Below, piece after piece: positions 1 to 8,022 of a DNA stretch of 64,000 bases. The first letter of the stretch is position 1, and the number at the start of each line of letters is the position of its first letter. Below the pieces are notes generated by a model, which was not told where the DNA came from, made no database searches, and worked only from the letters and a program-made list of their open reading frames with translations. The translations under genes were made by a program, and so were the position numbers. The stretch is from Mucilaginibacter inviolabilis (GTDB taxonomy: Bacteria > Bacteroidota > Bacteroidia > Sphingobacteriales > Sphingobacteriaceae), in contig NZ_JAANAT010000001.1 of assembly GCF_011089895.1 (NCBI RefSeq), positions 2,418,001 to 2,482,000 on the forward strand. Reading direction: 5' to 3'.

Positions 1-1
1 G

Positions 2-1102
2 GACAAATTCCATCTGGCCATTGGCGATAAGGTACAATTTTTTAATAAAAATGATTTTGACGAAGCCAAAAAGAACATGCAAGACATGTTTACTGCGGCC
101 GAGCAACAAAGACTGACTATAGATAACGACCAAAAGATCGTTGATAAAGCCATCCTTCCCGGTCAAAAACTGGATGCCGAAAAACAGCTGATCACCGATA
201 AGTACAACTATGAAATAAGCCTGGCTGCCGGCAATGCCGATAAGATCAAGGAGCTGGAAACAAAAAAACAGGAAGCTCTCACTCAACTAACCAAGCAGTA
301 TGAGCAACAACGTAATGAATTCATTCAACAAGCGGCACAACAGGTTTCCAACTCGGCATTTTCCATCCTGCAAAACAATATCAAAAACCAAAGCGATGCC
401 AAAATAAAAGGCCTGGAAAAAGACAAAGCTGCCGAGCTGAGCAATAAAAGCCTCACCAGCACCCAACGCCAGGCCATCGAAGCCAAATACCAAAAGCTGG
501 AAGCCGCCGAAAAGGTAAAAGCCTTTAAATCGGAGCAAAAGTCATCCATACTGCAGGCCGTTATCAATGGCGCATTGGCGGTTACCAAGGCTACATCACA
601 GGCGGGTATCCTGGCATCATTTGTTATCCCGGGTATTATTGCTTCTACGGCTATACAGGTAGCCACCATTGCGGCCCAAAAACCGCCGCAATATGCCCAA
701 GGTGGTCTGCATTACCAGTCGGACGGGCGCGGCGCTTTGCTGCCCGGTTACAGTCGTACCGATAATACCAATGCCTACCTGCGTTCGGGCGAGGCGGTCG
801 TAGTATCCGAAGCCATGCGCAATCCCTGGGCACGTAACCTGGTAAGCGCCATCAATGTGGCCCATGGCGGCAGGGATTTTTCGATACCCAACCCAAGCCG
901 GGGTTACGCCATAGGCGGCATATTTACCGATGGCGGCAATGCCAATCGCTACTACAACCAACCGGTTAATGATGTAAAAGAGCTGGCCAACACCCTGGCC
1001 TACCAGATGATCAATAACTTCCCCCCTGTGTACGTAGATGTTAAAGACATCAACAACCAACAAAACATTCTGGCCCAAACGGTAAACAGGGTGAATTTGT
1101 AA
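2..1102 (+). CDS. Phage tape-measure protein, C-terminal part (5' end outside window)
   Basis: The frame is open to the left edge, so the gene begins outside the window; the first ATG at 77 is internal. The visible ~366 residues start with a long charged, Gln/Lys/Glu-rich coiled coil, then a hydrophobic Ala/Ile-rich stretch (roughly residues 165-195 counted from the ATG at 77), and end in Gly-rich segments such as AQGG and AIGGIF. Coiled coil, hydrophobic patch and glycine-rich tail are the usual make-up of the C-terminal end of tape-measure proteins, which set tail length and help DNA cross the envelope. Downstream capsid, portal and fibre genes support a phage role. The exact family is inferred from composition, not from a catalytic motif. 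Confidence 0.7.
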   Translation, partial: DKFHLAIGDKVQFFNKNDFDEAKKNMQDMFTAAEQQRLTIDNDQKIVDKAILPGQKLDAEKQLITDKYNYEISLAAGNADKIKELETKKQEALTQLTKQYEQQRNEFIQQAAQQVSNSAFSILQNNIKNQSDAKIKGLEKDKAAELSNKSLTSTQRQAIEAKYQKLEAAEKVKAFKSEQKSSILQAVINGALAVTKATSQAGILASFVIPGIIASTAIQVATIAAQKPPQYAQGGLHYQSDGRGALLPGYSRTDNTNAYLRSGEAVVVSEAMRNPWARNLVSAINVAHGGRDFSIPNPSRGYAIGGIFTDGGNANRYYNQPVNDVKELANTLAYQMINNFPPVYVDVKDINNQQNILAQTVNRVNL

Positions 1103-1131
1103 GCCCCCTAGCCCCCTGAAAGGGGGAACTA
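1101..1131. repeat. GC-rich intergenic palindrome (CCCCCTA...AGGGGG type)
   Basis: Short element GCCCCCTAGCCCCCTGAAAG followed by GGGGAAC. C-rich and G-rich arms can pair. The same unit recurs at 3529, 3617, 3681 and 5991. It begins in the stop codon of the tape-measure gene. Confidence 0.75.
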
Positions 1132-1146
1132 TAAAGCATTAAAACA

Positions 1147-1440
1147 TCATTTGCAATTCCATGAATTGGCAATCCCTGCATATTCGTATTCTGCCTGATC
1201 TTTAGCGTCGTCGATTGTTTCATGCCAGGTGTCAACAAATTCTATCCAATCACTATTACAATAAAACAAATAGTAACCATCTCCTGATTTGTATTGACAA
1301 ATAGCTAATCCATAAGCGGCTGCTTGTAATTCACTACTCACAAAATGTTGGGTATTACCAGTTGGTAGCCACAAATTAACAACGGCATAACAAATAACCC
1401 TGGCTTTGCCTATCATATCAGGAACTTCAATCTCAAACAT
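1147..1440 (-). CDS. Hypothetical protein, opposite strand within phage block
   Basis: A 97-residue acidic protein, rich in aromatic residues and Cys (YYLFYCNSDWIEF, ATVNL-like hydrophobic segments), with no signal peptide or membrane span. I do not recognise the family. It is read against the surrounding phage genes and sits between the tape-measure gene and a small forward gene, which fits a late-added accessory (moron) gene. It is kept as real because the frame fills the gap between two elements and no better frame is present. The start at 1440 is the first ATG, 23 bp from the divergent start at 1464. Function unknown. Confidence 0.5.
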   Translation of the reverse strand: MFEIEVPDMIGKARVICYAVVNLWLPTGNTQHFVSSELQAAAYGLAICQYKSGDGYYLFYCNSDWIEFVDTWHETIDDAKDQAEYEYAGIANSWNCK

Positions 1441-1463
1441 TTACAATAAAGTTAACATTCAAA

Positions 1464-1694
1464 ATGAATATTCAACTCGCAAATAGCTTATTTGATGAAG
1501 GCGTATTTACGGCTATGTACAAGGCCGGTTTCATCACCACCAAAATATTTACCTATCGCGAAATTTATCTGTGGGTTGATGCTCAGGTGCAAACACGCGG
1601 CCTCAGCAAAAACCAGGCGGTACTTGAAGCCGAAATAAAGTTCGGCAAAGATGAACGCACTATTTGGCGGGCGTTGAATTGCTTTTCGGAATAA
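1464..1694 (+). CDS. Small hypothetical protein
   Basis: A 76-residue protein with the order 'short helix, KIFTYREIYLWVD, KNQAVLEAEIKFGKDERTIWRAL'. The last segment could be a helix-turn-helix (a regularly spaced helix pair ending in RTIWRAL, like recognition helices of small phage regulators), but this is a weak reading. It starts 23 bp from the opposite-strand gene and its stop is followed directly by the first unit of the inverted-repeat cluster. Family not recognised. Confidence 0.5.
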   Translation: MNIQLANSLFDEGVFTAMYKAGFITTKIFTYREIYLWVDAQVQTRGLSKNQAVLEAEIKFGKDERTIWRALNCFSE

Positions 1695-1695
1695 T

Positions 1696-2316
1696 GTCTG
1701 AACCCGAATTTCTAGAATTAAAGAATTCACAGAATTTAAATACAATTCGATCAATTCAACCAATTCTTTTAATTCAGGTTCAGATACCCACTGACAAAAC
1801 ACTGTCACCACGCCAATAAATAATTGTTCCGATATTTGAATATCAATTCGTCTGAACCGGAATTCATGGAATTAAAGAATTCACAGAATTTAAATACAAT
1901 TCGATCAATTCAAGCAATTCTTTTAATTCAGGTTCAGACACCCACTGACAAACTACTGTCACCGCACCAATAAATAATTGTCCCGATATTTGAATATCAA
2001 TTCGTCTGAACCGGAATTCATGGAATTAAAGAATTCACAGAATTTTAATATAATTCGACCAATTCAACCAATTCTTTTAATTCGAGTTCAGACAAAATCA
2101 CCCGCTGACAAACCACTGTCACCACCAAACAAAAAACAAATTACGATCTTTGAATTATGCCAATCATCATATTAAACACAGAAGCAAATCTGCTTCATAT
2201 TTAATAACAGGCACAATCCACCATTAGTCTGAACCGGAATTTCCGGAATTAAGGAATTCACAGAATTTTAATACCATTCGATTAATTCAAAAAATTCTTC
2301 CAATTCAGGTTCAGAC
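1696..2316. repeat. Cluster of four ~90-bp inverted-repeat elements, partly a 154-bp tandem repeat
   Basis: Units lie at 1696-1786, 1850-1939, 2004-2093 and 2227-2316. Each begins GTCTGAACC(G/C)GAATT and ends (A)ATTCAGGTTCAGAC or a close variant, so the ends are complementary, and the interior is rich in GAATT/AATTC words that can pair. The first three starts are exactly 154 bp apart because the spacers are also repeated: they carry the small inverted repeat TGACA-N6-TGTCA and the words AATAATTG and GATATTTGAATATCAATTC. The fourth copy has a different spacer and several changes. Between 1695 and 2343 I see no convincing gene. Confidence 0.9.
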
Positions 2317-2343
2317 AACCCTCACACCTAATATCTCAACAAC

Positions 2344-3537
2344 ATGAGTTACAAAATTTATTTACATGATACCGAAACCGACTGTATAGGTTCGGGCACC
2401 TTATCATCGGCCTATATCAAACAACAACTGGAGGCAGCAGCCGGTGCCGATGTGGGTGTACACATCAGTTCGGTAGGCGGCAGTGCGTTTGATGCCATCG
2501 CCATTTATGATCTGCTTAAAAAATATCCCGGCAAGGTAACTACTTATATAGATGCGCTGGCCGCCTCGGCAGCTTCGGTTGTGGCTATGGGCGGCCAGCA
2601 GGTGGTGATGAGCAAATATGCCCTGCTCATGATCCACAAACCCATGGTAGGCTCTGGCGGTAATGCCGATGAACTTTTAAAAGATGTGCAGATGCTCAAC
2701 GTTGTACAATCTCGCTTGGCACAGATCTACATGGATAAATCGGGCCTGGACGGCATTACCATCAACAGCCTCATCAATTCCGTTACCTGGATGACTGCCG
2801 ACCAGGCCCTCAACCTGGGTTTTATTGACCGTATTGACGATTACAATTCGCCCATTACCAACAGCGCCCTCATTCAAAAATACACCGATACCGCCCCTGC
2901 GGTTTACCAGCGATGCATTAACAAAATCTTAAACAATAAAAACAACATGAACATCGAAAACAGAGAACTTATCGAGAAAACCACATCGGTTTTGGATAAG
3001 ATTATGAACTTCTTCAAAAAAGTGGTGAACAAGCAAACCATTACCGACAAAGGCACCCTGCACCATGCCGGTGACATTGACCAGGGCACCGAAGTATACC
3101 AGGACGAAGACATGACCACCCCTGCCCCTACAGATACCTACACTACCGCCGATGGCAAAAAAGTAACCGTGCAAAAAGGCCAGGTGCAAAAGGTAAGTCC
3201 CTGCGAAACCGATATTGATGACGAGGACGATGATGACGATTTGCCTGAGGATAAATTTAAATCGACCAAAAAGCCTGCCGATGTGGAAAACCGGGTACAG
3301 CAACTCAAAGCCAAACTATATGCTCAAAACGCGTTACTGAGCGAAGCCAAAGCAGCCCTGGAAACTGCCAACAACAGCCTGCAAAAAACACGCACGGAGG
3401 TTAAAAACGAAATCAAATCCACCTTCAGCCCCGAGGGCTCCAAACGCAGCAACAAAGCCAAAGCCGAAGCAACCCCATTCTTCGCCCCGCAAAGCGAAAT
3501 AGCTAAAAACGCGGTTAAAAAAGCGATAGCCCCCTAA
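2344..3537 (+). CDS. Phage ClpP-like head maturation protease with C-terminal scaffold-like region
   Basis: Residues 1-170 have the ClpP/SppA-like fold signature: HISSVGGSAFDAIAIYD near 40, the nucleophile Ser75 in ALAASAAS, and the catalytic His98 in MIHKP. Phage proteins of this type cut capsid and scaffold proteins during head maturation. Residues ~200-397 are different: charged, with an acidic run (DIDDEDDDDDLPED) and a predicted coiled coil around 290-340, as expected for an internal scaffold that the protease would remove. The gene lies directly before the probable capsid gene, the usual order for protease-scaffold fusions. The last residues and the stop are encoded by a GC-rich intergenic repeat (3529), so the C-terminus may be secondary. 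Confidence 0.88.
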   Translation: MSYKIYLHDTETDCIGSGTLSSAYIKQQLEAAAGADVGVHISSVGGSAFDAIAIYDLLKKYPGKVTTYIDALAASAASVVAMGGQQVVMSKYALLMIHKPMVGSGGNADELLKDVQMLNVVQSRLAQIYMDKSGLDGITINSLINSVTWMTADQALNLGFIDRIDDYNSPITNSALIQKYTDTAPAVYQRCINKILNNKNNMNIENRELIEKTTSVLDKIMNFFKKVVNKQTITDKGTLHHAGDIDQGTEVYQDEDMTTPAPTDTYTTADGKKVTVQKGQVQKVSPCETDIDDEDDDDDLPEDKFKSTKKPADVENRVQQLKAKLYAQNALLSEAKAALETANNSLQKTRTEVKNEIKSTFSPEGSKRSNKAKAEATPFFAPQSEIAKNAVKKAIAP

Positions 3538-3705
3538 CCCCCTAAAGGGGGAACTAAAATCACCACCTTAACACAATACAGATCCTTTCCCTAAAAGTAA
3601 ACATTCAAATCAAAAGGTCCTCCCTTTAGGGGGTTGGGGGCCACTTTCCCTAAAAGAAAAGCAAACATTCAAATCAAAAGCTCCCCCTTTAGGGGGCTGG
3701 GGGGC
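3529..3705. repeat. Three GC-rich palindromes plus a direct repeat between protease and capsid genes
   Basis: CCCCCTAACCCCCTAAAGGG lies at 3530-3549; inverted versions (CCCTTTAGGGGGTTGGGGGC and CTCCCCCTTTAGGGGGCTGG) lie at 3622-3641 and 3681-3700. Between them a direct repeat, CCCTAAAAG followed by AAACATTCAAATCAAAAG, occurs at about 3591-3616 and 3648-3680. This fills the 178-bp gap; no small gene is visible. Confidence 0.85.
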
Positions 3706-3715
3706 AAACCTTTTT

Positions 3716-4924
3716 ATGGCTCAATTTACATTCACAAACAACACCTATGCCGGCGAAGCGCTGGCCGGGTTCATGGCAAGCACGCTGCTGGAAGCCGATT
3801 CCGTAAAGCGTGGCCTGCTCACCGTAATTAACGACGTCAAATCGCGCAAGGTTATCCTCGATGTTGATGACGACGTGGTACTACAAAACCCATCCGGTCT
3901 GTTTACTGATCAGGGTACCACCGCCCAGCAAACCGAAAGCTACCTTGATCCCGTGGTGTACGAATTCATGAAACAGGAACAATGGGACAAACTGGCCCAG
4001 TCATGGGAAGCACAAGCCCTGAAACCCGGCGCCTTTATGGACTATGAAGGCATAGTCGACCTGTCGGACTTTATGGTACAGCGCTATTTAACCAAGATCC
4101 AGATAGCCAACGAACGCCTGTATTGGCTGGGCAAAAACGCTACCAAAGAAGCCGCTTTCACCGCCGACTTCGCGGGTTTATTGCCAACCATAGCCGCAGC
4201 ATCCGGAGTTTACAAAGTTGATCTGGGCAAATCGGCCACATCTATGGCCGCAACAGCTATTGATGCATCAGGTATTGTAACTGTAGCTGATACTGCCTCT
4301 CTGCGTGATGGCGACGTTGTAACCATAACAAATGTAACCGGCAGCAGTAAAGACACCACTAACGGGATACCAGGTATCAACGTTCAGGGACAATCGTACT
4401 TTATTAAAGTAGCCAGCGCTACAAGTTTTAAACTGGTACGTAATTTTAACGAAGTAAATACTCGTAAACCAGCCACTTTCACCGGTACATCAACCGCGGC
4501 TACCGTTAGCTACATCAATGCCAGCAATGTATTAGGCGTATTAGCCGGCATCTATGCGCAATTGGATCCTGCCGACCGTAGCCAATCTGACTTTAACCTG
4601 CAGATCCCTCTACACGTAGGTTATGCCTATGCACAGGCACAAGCTGATAGAGCCGTTAATGTGCTCAACGCTTTTGCTGATCCTAAAAAGATGGACTACC
4701 TGGGTTTACCACTACAATTAATGAACCACTGGCAGGCCAATACTATCCTGGGTGCACGCTCATCCAACCTATTCTTAGGCGTCGATTTATTGGGCGATGC
4801 TTCAGAACTATCAACCGTTTACATGAAGCCTTACACCAATGACAATGTAGTACGCATGAAGGCCCGCATGAAAGCCGCCGTAAACTACAAATTCGCCAAC
4901 GAATTGTTCTACCTAAGCGCATAA
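3716..4924 (+). CDS. Probable phage major capsid protein
   Basis: A 402-residue protein following the protease/scaffold gene. It has an N-terminal arm, the segment DVVLQNPSGLFTDQGTT, a Trp-rich helical region (EQWDKLAQSWEAQAL), a helix-rich middle, and a C-terminal part with LGARSSNLFLGVDLLGD. Residues ~180-270 (VTVADTASLRDGD through ATVSYINASN) look like an inserted beta-rich, Ig-like domain, rich in Thr/Val/Ser with few charges; such insertions are common in HK97-fold capsids. The call rests on position, size and layout, not on a recognised signature. ATG 3716 directly follows a repeat and has no clear Shine-Dalgarno, which is normal in Bacteroidota. Confidence 0.65.
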   Translation: MAQFTFTNNTYAGEALAGFMASTLLEADSVKRGLLTVINDVKSRKVILDVDDDVVLQNPSGLFTDQGTTAQQTESYLDPVVYEFMKQEQWDKLAQSWEAQALKPGAFMDYEGIVDLSDFMVQRYLTKIQIANERLYWLGKNATKEAAFTADFAGLLPTIAAASGVYKVDLGKSATSMAATAIDASGIVTVADTASLRDGDVVTITNVTGSSKDTTNGIPGINVQGQSYFIKVASATSFKLVRNFNEVNTRKPATFTGTSTAATVSYINASNVLGVLAGIYAQLDPADRSQSDFNLQIPLHVGYAYAQAQADRAVNVLNAFADPKKMDYLGLPLQLMNHWQANTILGARSSNLFLGVDLLGDASELSTVYMKPYTNDNVVRMKARMKAAVNYKFANELFYLSA

Positions 4925-4935
4925 GCGCGCTGCGC

Positions 4936-5074
4936 AATTACTGAATTATTGATTTAGTGAATGAAAAAAATCTCTATAACAATTCAATAATTAAAACCCT
5001 AAACCCAATCACTAATTCACTAAATCAATAATTCAATAATTAGCTCCATTCACTAAATCAATAATTCAATAATT
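4936..5074. repeat. AT-rich inverted and direct repeat between structural genes
   Basis: The word TCACTAAATCAATAATTCAA followed by TAATT occurs at 5017-5041 and 5049-5074, and its reverse complement (TTATTGATTTAGTGAATG) at 4946-4963. The element can form a long hairpin around the AT-rich centre. No gene is seen in 4925-5081. Confidence 0.8.
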
Positions 5075-5081
5075 AACACAC

Positions 5082-5669
5082 ATGTCAATTTATAATAAAA
5101 TAAATGCAGGGTTTAAGCTGGGTACAGCCGACCCGATCACTGCAGGTATCGAGGATGTGGTTTACATCTTTAACCAGGACGATGTTACACTTACCTATGA
5201 TATTACCAATCCGCTTATCGTAACCGGTTTAACAGCAGTTAGTACTGCTAAGGTTTATAAGTTTGAAGGTACCAACAACAGTTTTGGCACTACCTCCAAA
5301 CTGGCTAAAACCCAAGTTGGGCCACGCTATACCGAGGAGATCGACTTTAATATCGCGGGGCTATCTGTTGATATCAAAACACAATTAACAGCTATGGGCT
5401 ACGGCAGGGTTTGCGCCATCACAGTTAACAACTACAAATCGAGCGACTCGGCCATCGAGCTTTTCGGAGCCGTGAACGGTTTGATCCTGACCGATGCTGA
5501 ACGTAATGCCGCGGATGAAACACTGGATGGAGGCTACAAGCTAAAGTTGACCAATCCTGATAAGCTAAAAGAGCCCTACCCTCCACGCGCGGTATCTATT
5601 GCACCGCAGAGCGGCACTGCAACTTACGCCAGTACCATTGCCGCATTAGAAGCTTTGGTAGCCGCATAA
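5082..5669 (+). CDS. Phage structural protein, possibly tail tube
   Basis: A 195-residue, mostly beta-type protein. It has alternating hydrophobic/polar residues throughout, segments such as VGPRYTEEIDFNIAGLS and ICAITVNNYKSSD, a Gly-rich DGGYKLKLTNPDK stretch, and an Ala-rich C-terminal helix (STIAALEALVAA). There is no signal peptide or membrane segment. Size and beta character suit a tail-tube or head-tail joining protein, and it lies between capsid and portal genes, but I do not recognise the family. The start at 5082 is 8 bp after the repeat block that fills the upstream gap. Confidence 0.5.
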   Translation: MSIYNKINAGFKLGTADPITAGIEDVVYIFNQDDVTLTYDITNPLIVTGLTAVSTAKVYKFEGTNNSFGTTSKLAKTQVGPRYTEEIDFNIAGLSVDIKTQLTAMGYGRVCAITVNNYKSSDSAIELFGAVNGLILTDAERNAADETLDGGYKLKLTNPDKLKEPYPPRAVSIAPQSGTATYASTIAALEALVAA

Positions 5670-5674
5670 TCATC

Positions 5675-5757
5675 GCGTCATTCGGTCATTAGTCATTATA
5701 AAATGGCTAATGACCATCAAATTCATCAACATCAACTAATGACCTAATGACTAATGA
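5675..5757. repeat. Inverted repeat built from TCATTAG/CTAATGA words
   Basis: GTCATTCGGTCATTAGTCAT (5677-5696) is matched in inverse orientation by TAATGACCTAATGACTAATG near 5736-5755. It fills the gap before the next small gene and is the same class of word-based palindrome as those at 4936 and 7302. Confidence 0.7.
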
Positions 5758-5761
5758 TCTT

Positions 5762-6022
5762 ATGACAAAAAAATATATCCTAAAGCCCGGCAAGCACCAA
5801 TTCGCCCCGGGCTCCGCGGCAGCGCATAGCAATGATAATATCAGCGATGCAGAAGCGGAATGGTATTTAGAGAGATACCCGCATATAGTAAGTCTATTTG
5901 CCTTCCCAGCCTCTGAAGTGGAAACATCTGAACAGGAAGTAGATATAGAAATCAAAAAATCGCAGAAAACAAAAGGGGTTAGTTCGCTAACTCCCCCTTC
6001 AGGGGGCAGGGGGGCTCTATGA
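5762..6022 (+). CDS. Small phage protein of unknown function
   Basis: The likely start is ATG 5762 (MTKKYILKPGKHQF), which gives 86 residues; an upstream ATG at 5747 lies inside the repeat and is less likely. The N-terminal half is ordered (KYILKPGKHQFAPGS, then an amphipathic segment DAEAEWYLERYPHIVSLF). The C-terminal tail is Lys/Ser-rich and its last ~10 residues (LTPPSGGRGAL) come from a GC-rich intergenic repeat read in frame, so they probably have no function. The stop overlaps the portal gene start by 4 bp (ATGA), suggesting coupled translation. Family not recognised. Confidence 0.6.
   Translation: MTKKYILKPGKHQFAPGSAAAHSNDNISDAEAEWYLERYPHIVSLFAFPASEVETSEQEVDIEIKKSQKTKGVSSLTPPSGGRGAL
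5991..6016. repeat. GC-rich palindrome inside a coding sequence
   Basis: CTCCCCCTTCAGGGGGCAGG plus GGGGCT: same unit as at 1101 and 3529-3705, here read through as the C-terminus of the preceding gene. Confidence 0.8.
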
Positions 6023-7302
6023 AAACATACCTTCCGCAAATTGAACGAAGAATATTGGTACGACCCAACCAGACATATGGCATTCTGAATTATGACCTGG
6101 ACAATGCCTATCCGCAACGTATGCTGGAACTGGTTGCCGCTTCGCCAACAGCAAAAGATTGTTGGAACAAGAGAGCAAAATTCATAACCGGCAATGGTTT
6201 TGAAATAAATGCCCTCGGCAAACAAATCGTAAACGAAAAAGGGCTGACTTTAGCTAAATTATTAAAAGCCCTGGCAACTGATAAAGCCCTGTTTACTGGT
6301 TTTGGCATCCATGTAAACTACAACGCCAACTTTAAAATATCGTCAATAAACTACGTAAAGTTTGAAGACATACGCTTGGGAGATACCGATAATGAAGATA
6401 CCGCCGATAAATATGCGCTATATTCAGACTGGGGACGCAAAACCTGGAAAAACATCATGCGCAGCAAGATTACCTTCCTGGATAAGTATAATCCCGATCC
6501 TGTAGTAATTAATCACCAGGTAACTGATGCGGGTGGCTGGGAGCATTATAAAGGTCAGCTTTTATACTTTAATCCTGAAGTGGATGATTATCCTTTGATT
6601 GAGGCGGATTCTGTTTGGGAAGATTTTGAGACCGAAGCCGGCATCAAGATTTTCAACAATCGCGAAGTTACAACAGGCTTTTTACCATCAACCATGCTAT
6701 TTATGCAGGCCCGCCGAGAAGAAGCCGATAATAGTCGCCCTGATGCCGACGAATACGGCGGACTAAACTCACCATCACAATTGGAAAAAGATCTCGGAGC
6801 TTTTCAGGGTACAAAAAGTGCTCAGAAAATAATTGTTATCGAGTACGAAGATGAAAATACAAAACCCGAGTTTAAAGCCTACCCCATCCAAAATAACGAC
6901 AAGCTGTTTGAAACTACCGAGCGGTCGGTTGAGGCTCGTATCATTAAAGGCTTTTCAGTACCAAAGGAGCTCATCAATTCCGAGAAATCATCGGGACTGA
7001 GCAACGGCAGCGAAAAAAAGGAGGCTATCATTGAATTTAATGACCATACCTCGCCAGACAGGATGGAACTTTCTGAAACCTTTGCCGAGCTATTCAGTCA
7101 CTTCCATATCAATATAAACCCGGCCGATAACTGGAACATCATACCTGTACCAACGTTAATTGCCGATGATAATATTGGTGTTAAGGCCGGAGCTAATATA
7201 AATGATCTGTTATTATCAAACATCCCATCCAAAAACAAAATAGCTACCCTGGTACATGCATTTGGCTTTAAACAGGCAGAAGCCGAAGCCATGTGTTCTT
7301 GA
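6019..7302 (+). CDS. Phage portal protein (probable)
   Basis: A 427-residue protein that would form the dodecameric ring at the capsid vertex for DNA passage. Supporting features: an N-terminal region with YPQRMLELVAASPTAKDCWNKRAKFITGNGFE, typical of portal proteins (a row of trapped residues followed by 'GNGF'), an internal YFNPEVDDYPLIEADSVW segment, a long helical part around 245-330 with the charged pattern NNDKLFETTERSVEARIIKGFSVPKELI, and a C-terminal segment ending in a short helix. The 'IIKGFSVPKELIN' pattern resembles the 'I..AF.VPP.LLG' element of portals. It follows, rather than precedes, protease and capsid genes, which is an unusual order. Confidence 0.72.
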   Translation: MKTYLPQIERRILVRPNQTYGILNYDLDNAYPQRMLELVAASPTAKDCWNKRAKFITGNGFEINALGKQIVNEKGLTLAKLLKALATDKALFTGFGIHVNYNANFKISSINYVKFEDIRLGDTDNEDTADKYALYSDWGRKTWKNIMRSKITFLDKYNPDPVVINHQVTDAGGWEHYKGQLLYFNPEVDDYPLIEADSVWEDFETEAGIKIFNNREVTTGFLPSTMLFMQARREEADNSRPDADEYGGLNSPSQLEKDLGAFQGTKSAQKIIVIEYEDENTKPEFKAYPIQNNDKLFETTERSVEARIIKGFSVPKELINSEKSSGLSNGSEKKEAIIEFNDHTSPDRMELSETFAELFSHFHININPADNWNIIPVPTLIADDNIGVKAGANINDLLLSNIPSKNKIATLVHAFGFKQAEAEAMCS

Positions 7303-7395
7303 TGGTTGATAGTTCATGGTTCATAGATCATGGGCTTAATCATCAATCATAAAAAACTATAAACGATGGTCTATGAACCATGAACTATTAACCAT
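7302..7395. repeat. 30-bp inverted repeat (ATGGTTCATAGATCAT words)
   Basis: Left arm 7302-7331 and right arm 7366-7395 are complementary at 28 of 30 positions, with a 34-bp loop. Right after it come the start signals of the next gene. A hairpin this long could also slow transcription between the portal and the next gene. Confidence 0.85.
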
Positions 7396-7407
7396 GAACA
7401 ATCATCT

Positions 7408-8022
7408 ATGATCTATTTGATTAATAAAACTACTTTTCAGCAATACGAGGATATTACTGTAAATATAAAACCCGAACGCCTCAATGTGTTTATCAAAAAA
7501 GCCCAGGATCTGGATCTGAAACCATTTTTAGGGCATGCGTTCTATTATGATTTCCTAACTTATTTTAATGAAGATGGCAGTTTGAAAGATGAAACACCGC
7601 AGCATTATAAAGACCTGCTTAATGGCGCGGAATATCTTGATCAGTATGGTCATATCATATTGTACGAAGGACTACTCCCAACACTCGTTTATTTCACTTT
7701 TGCACGCTTCATTGAAAATGATGCGATACATTATACGCCTACCGGTCCGGTGATCAAGCATCATGAAAATGGGGATCCGTTATCGGCATCAGCCATCGTA
7801 AAACTGGTACAACAGCAACGCAGCACCGCAAATGCCCATGCCAACGAGGTGGAAAAGTTTTTGTGGGAGAACAAAGAAAACTTCCCGCTTTGGAGATATA
7901 ACGAAAAAAATAACAGTGCCAGACAAGCCGGCCCGCGCATAAGAGGGATCGATAAAACAGATTTTAACTATCCCGGCACTTACAACAATTATAATTTATC
8001 AATAACTGAATTTTTAAACTGA
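7408..8022 (+). CDS. Phage structural protein of unknown family (head-tail joining candidate)
   Basis: A 204-residue soluble protein, mostly helical, with aromatic-rich segments (FLGHAFYYDFLTYF; LPTLVYFTFARFIEND) and a Gln/Asn-rich middle; it lacks a signal peptide. The pattern of helical segments with a central hydrophobic core 'ILYEGLLPTLVYFTFARFIE' recalls small head-completion or adaptor proteins found next to portals in Bacteroidota phages (DUF6712 is one family worth testing), but I cannot confirm the family. Its stop overlaps the fibre gene start by 1 bp (TGATG), which suggests the two are co-translated. Confidence 0.55.
   Translation: MIYLINKTTFQQYEDITVNIKPERLNVFIKKAQDLDLKPFLGHAFYYDFLTYFNEDGSLKDETPQHYKDLLNGAEYLDQYGHIILYEGLLPTLVYFTFARFIENDAIHYTPTGPVIKHHENGDPLSASAIVKLVQQQRSTANAHANEVEKFLWENKENFPLWRYNEKNNSARQAGPRIRGIDKTDFNYPGTYNNYNLSITEFLN

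Noticed and set aside
617..1078. 153-codon reading frame on the - strand
   Set aside because: Antisense to the tape-measure gene, with low-quality composition; frame follows the codon structure of the real gene.
1978..2175. 65-codon reading frame on the + strand
   Set aside because: It lies across the repeat units and its protein is made of repeat translations.
1696..2316. CRISPR array
   Set aside because: Only four units of ~90 bp, unequal spacing at the end, repeated spacers and no cas genes; each unit is an inverted repeat.
5747..5761. Upstream start for the small phage gene
   Set aside because: It lies in the inverted repeat; MTKKYILKPG at 5762 is the more natural start.
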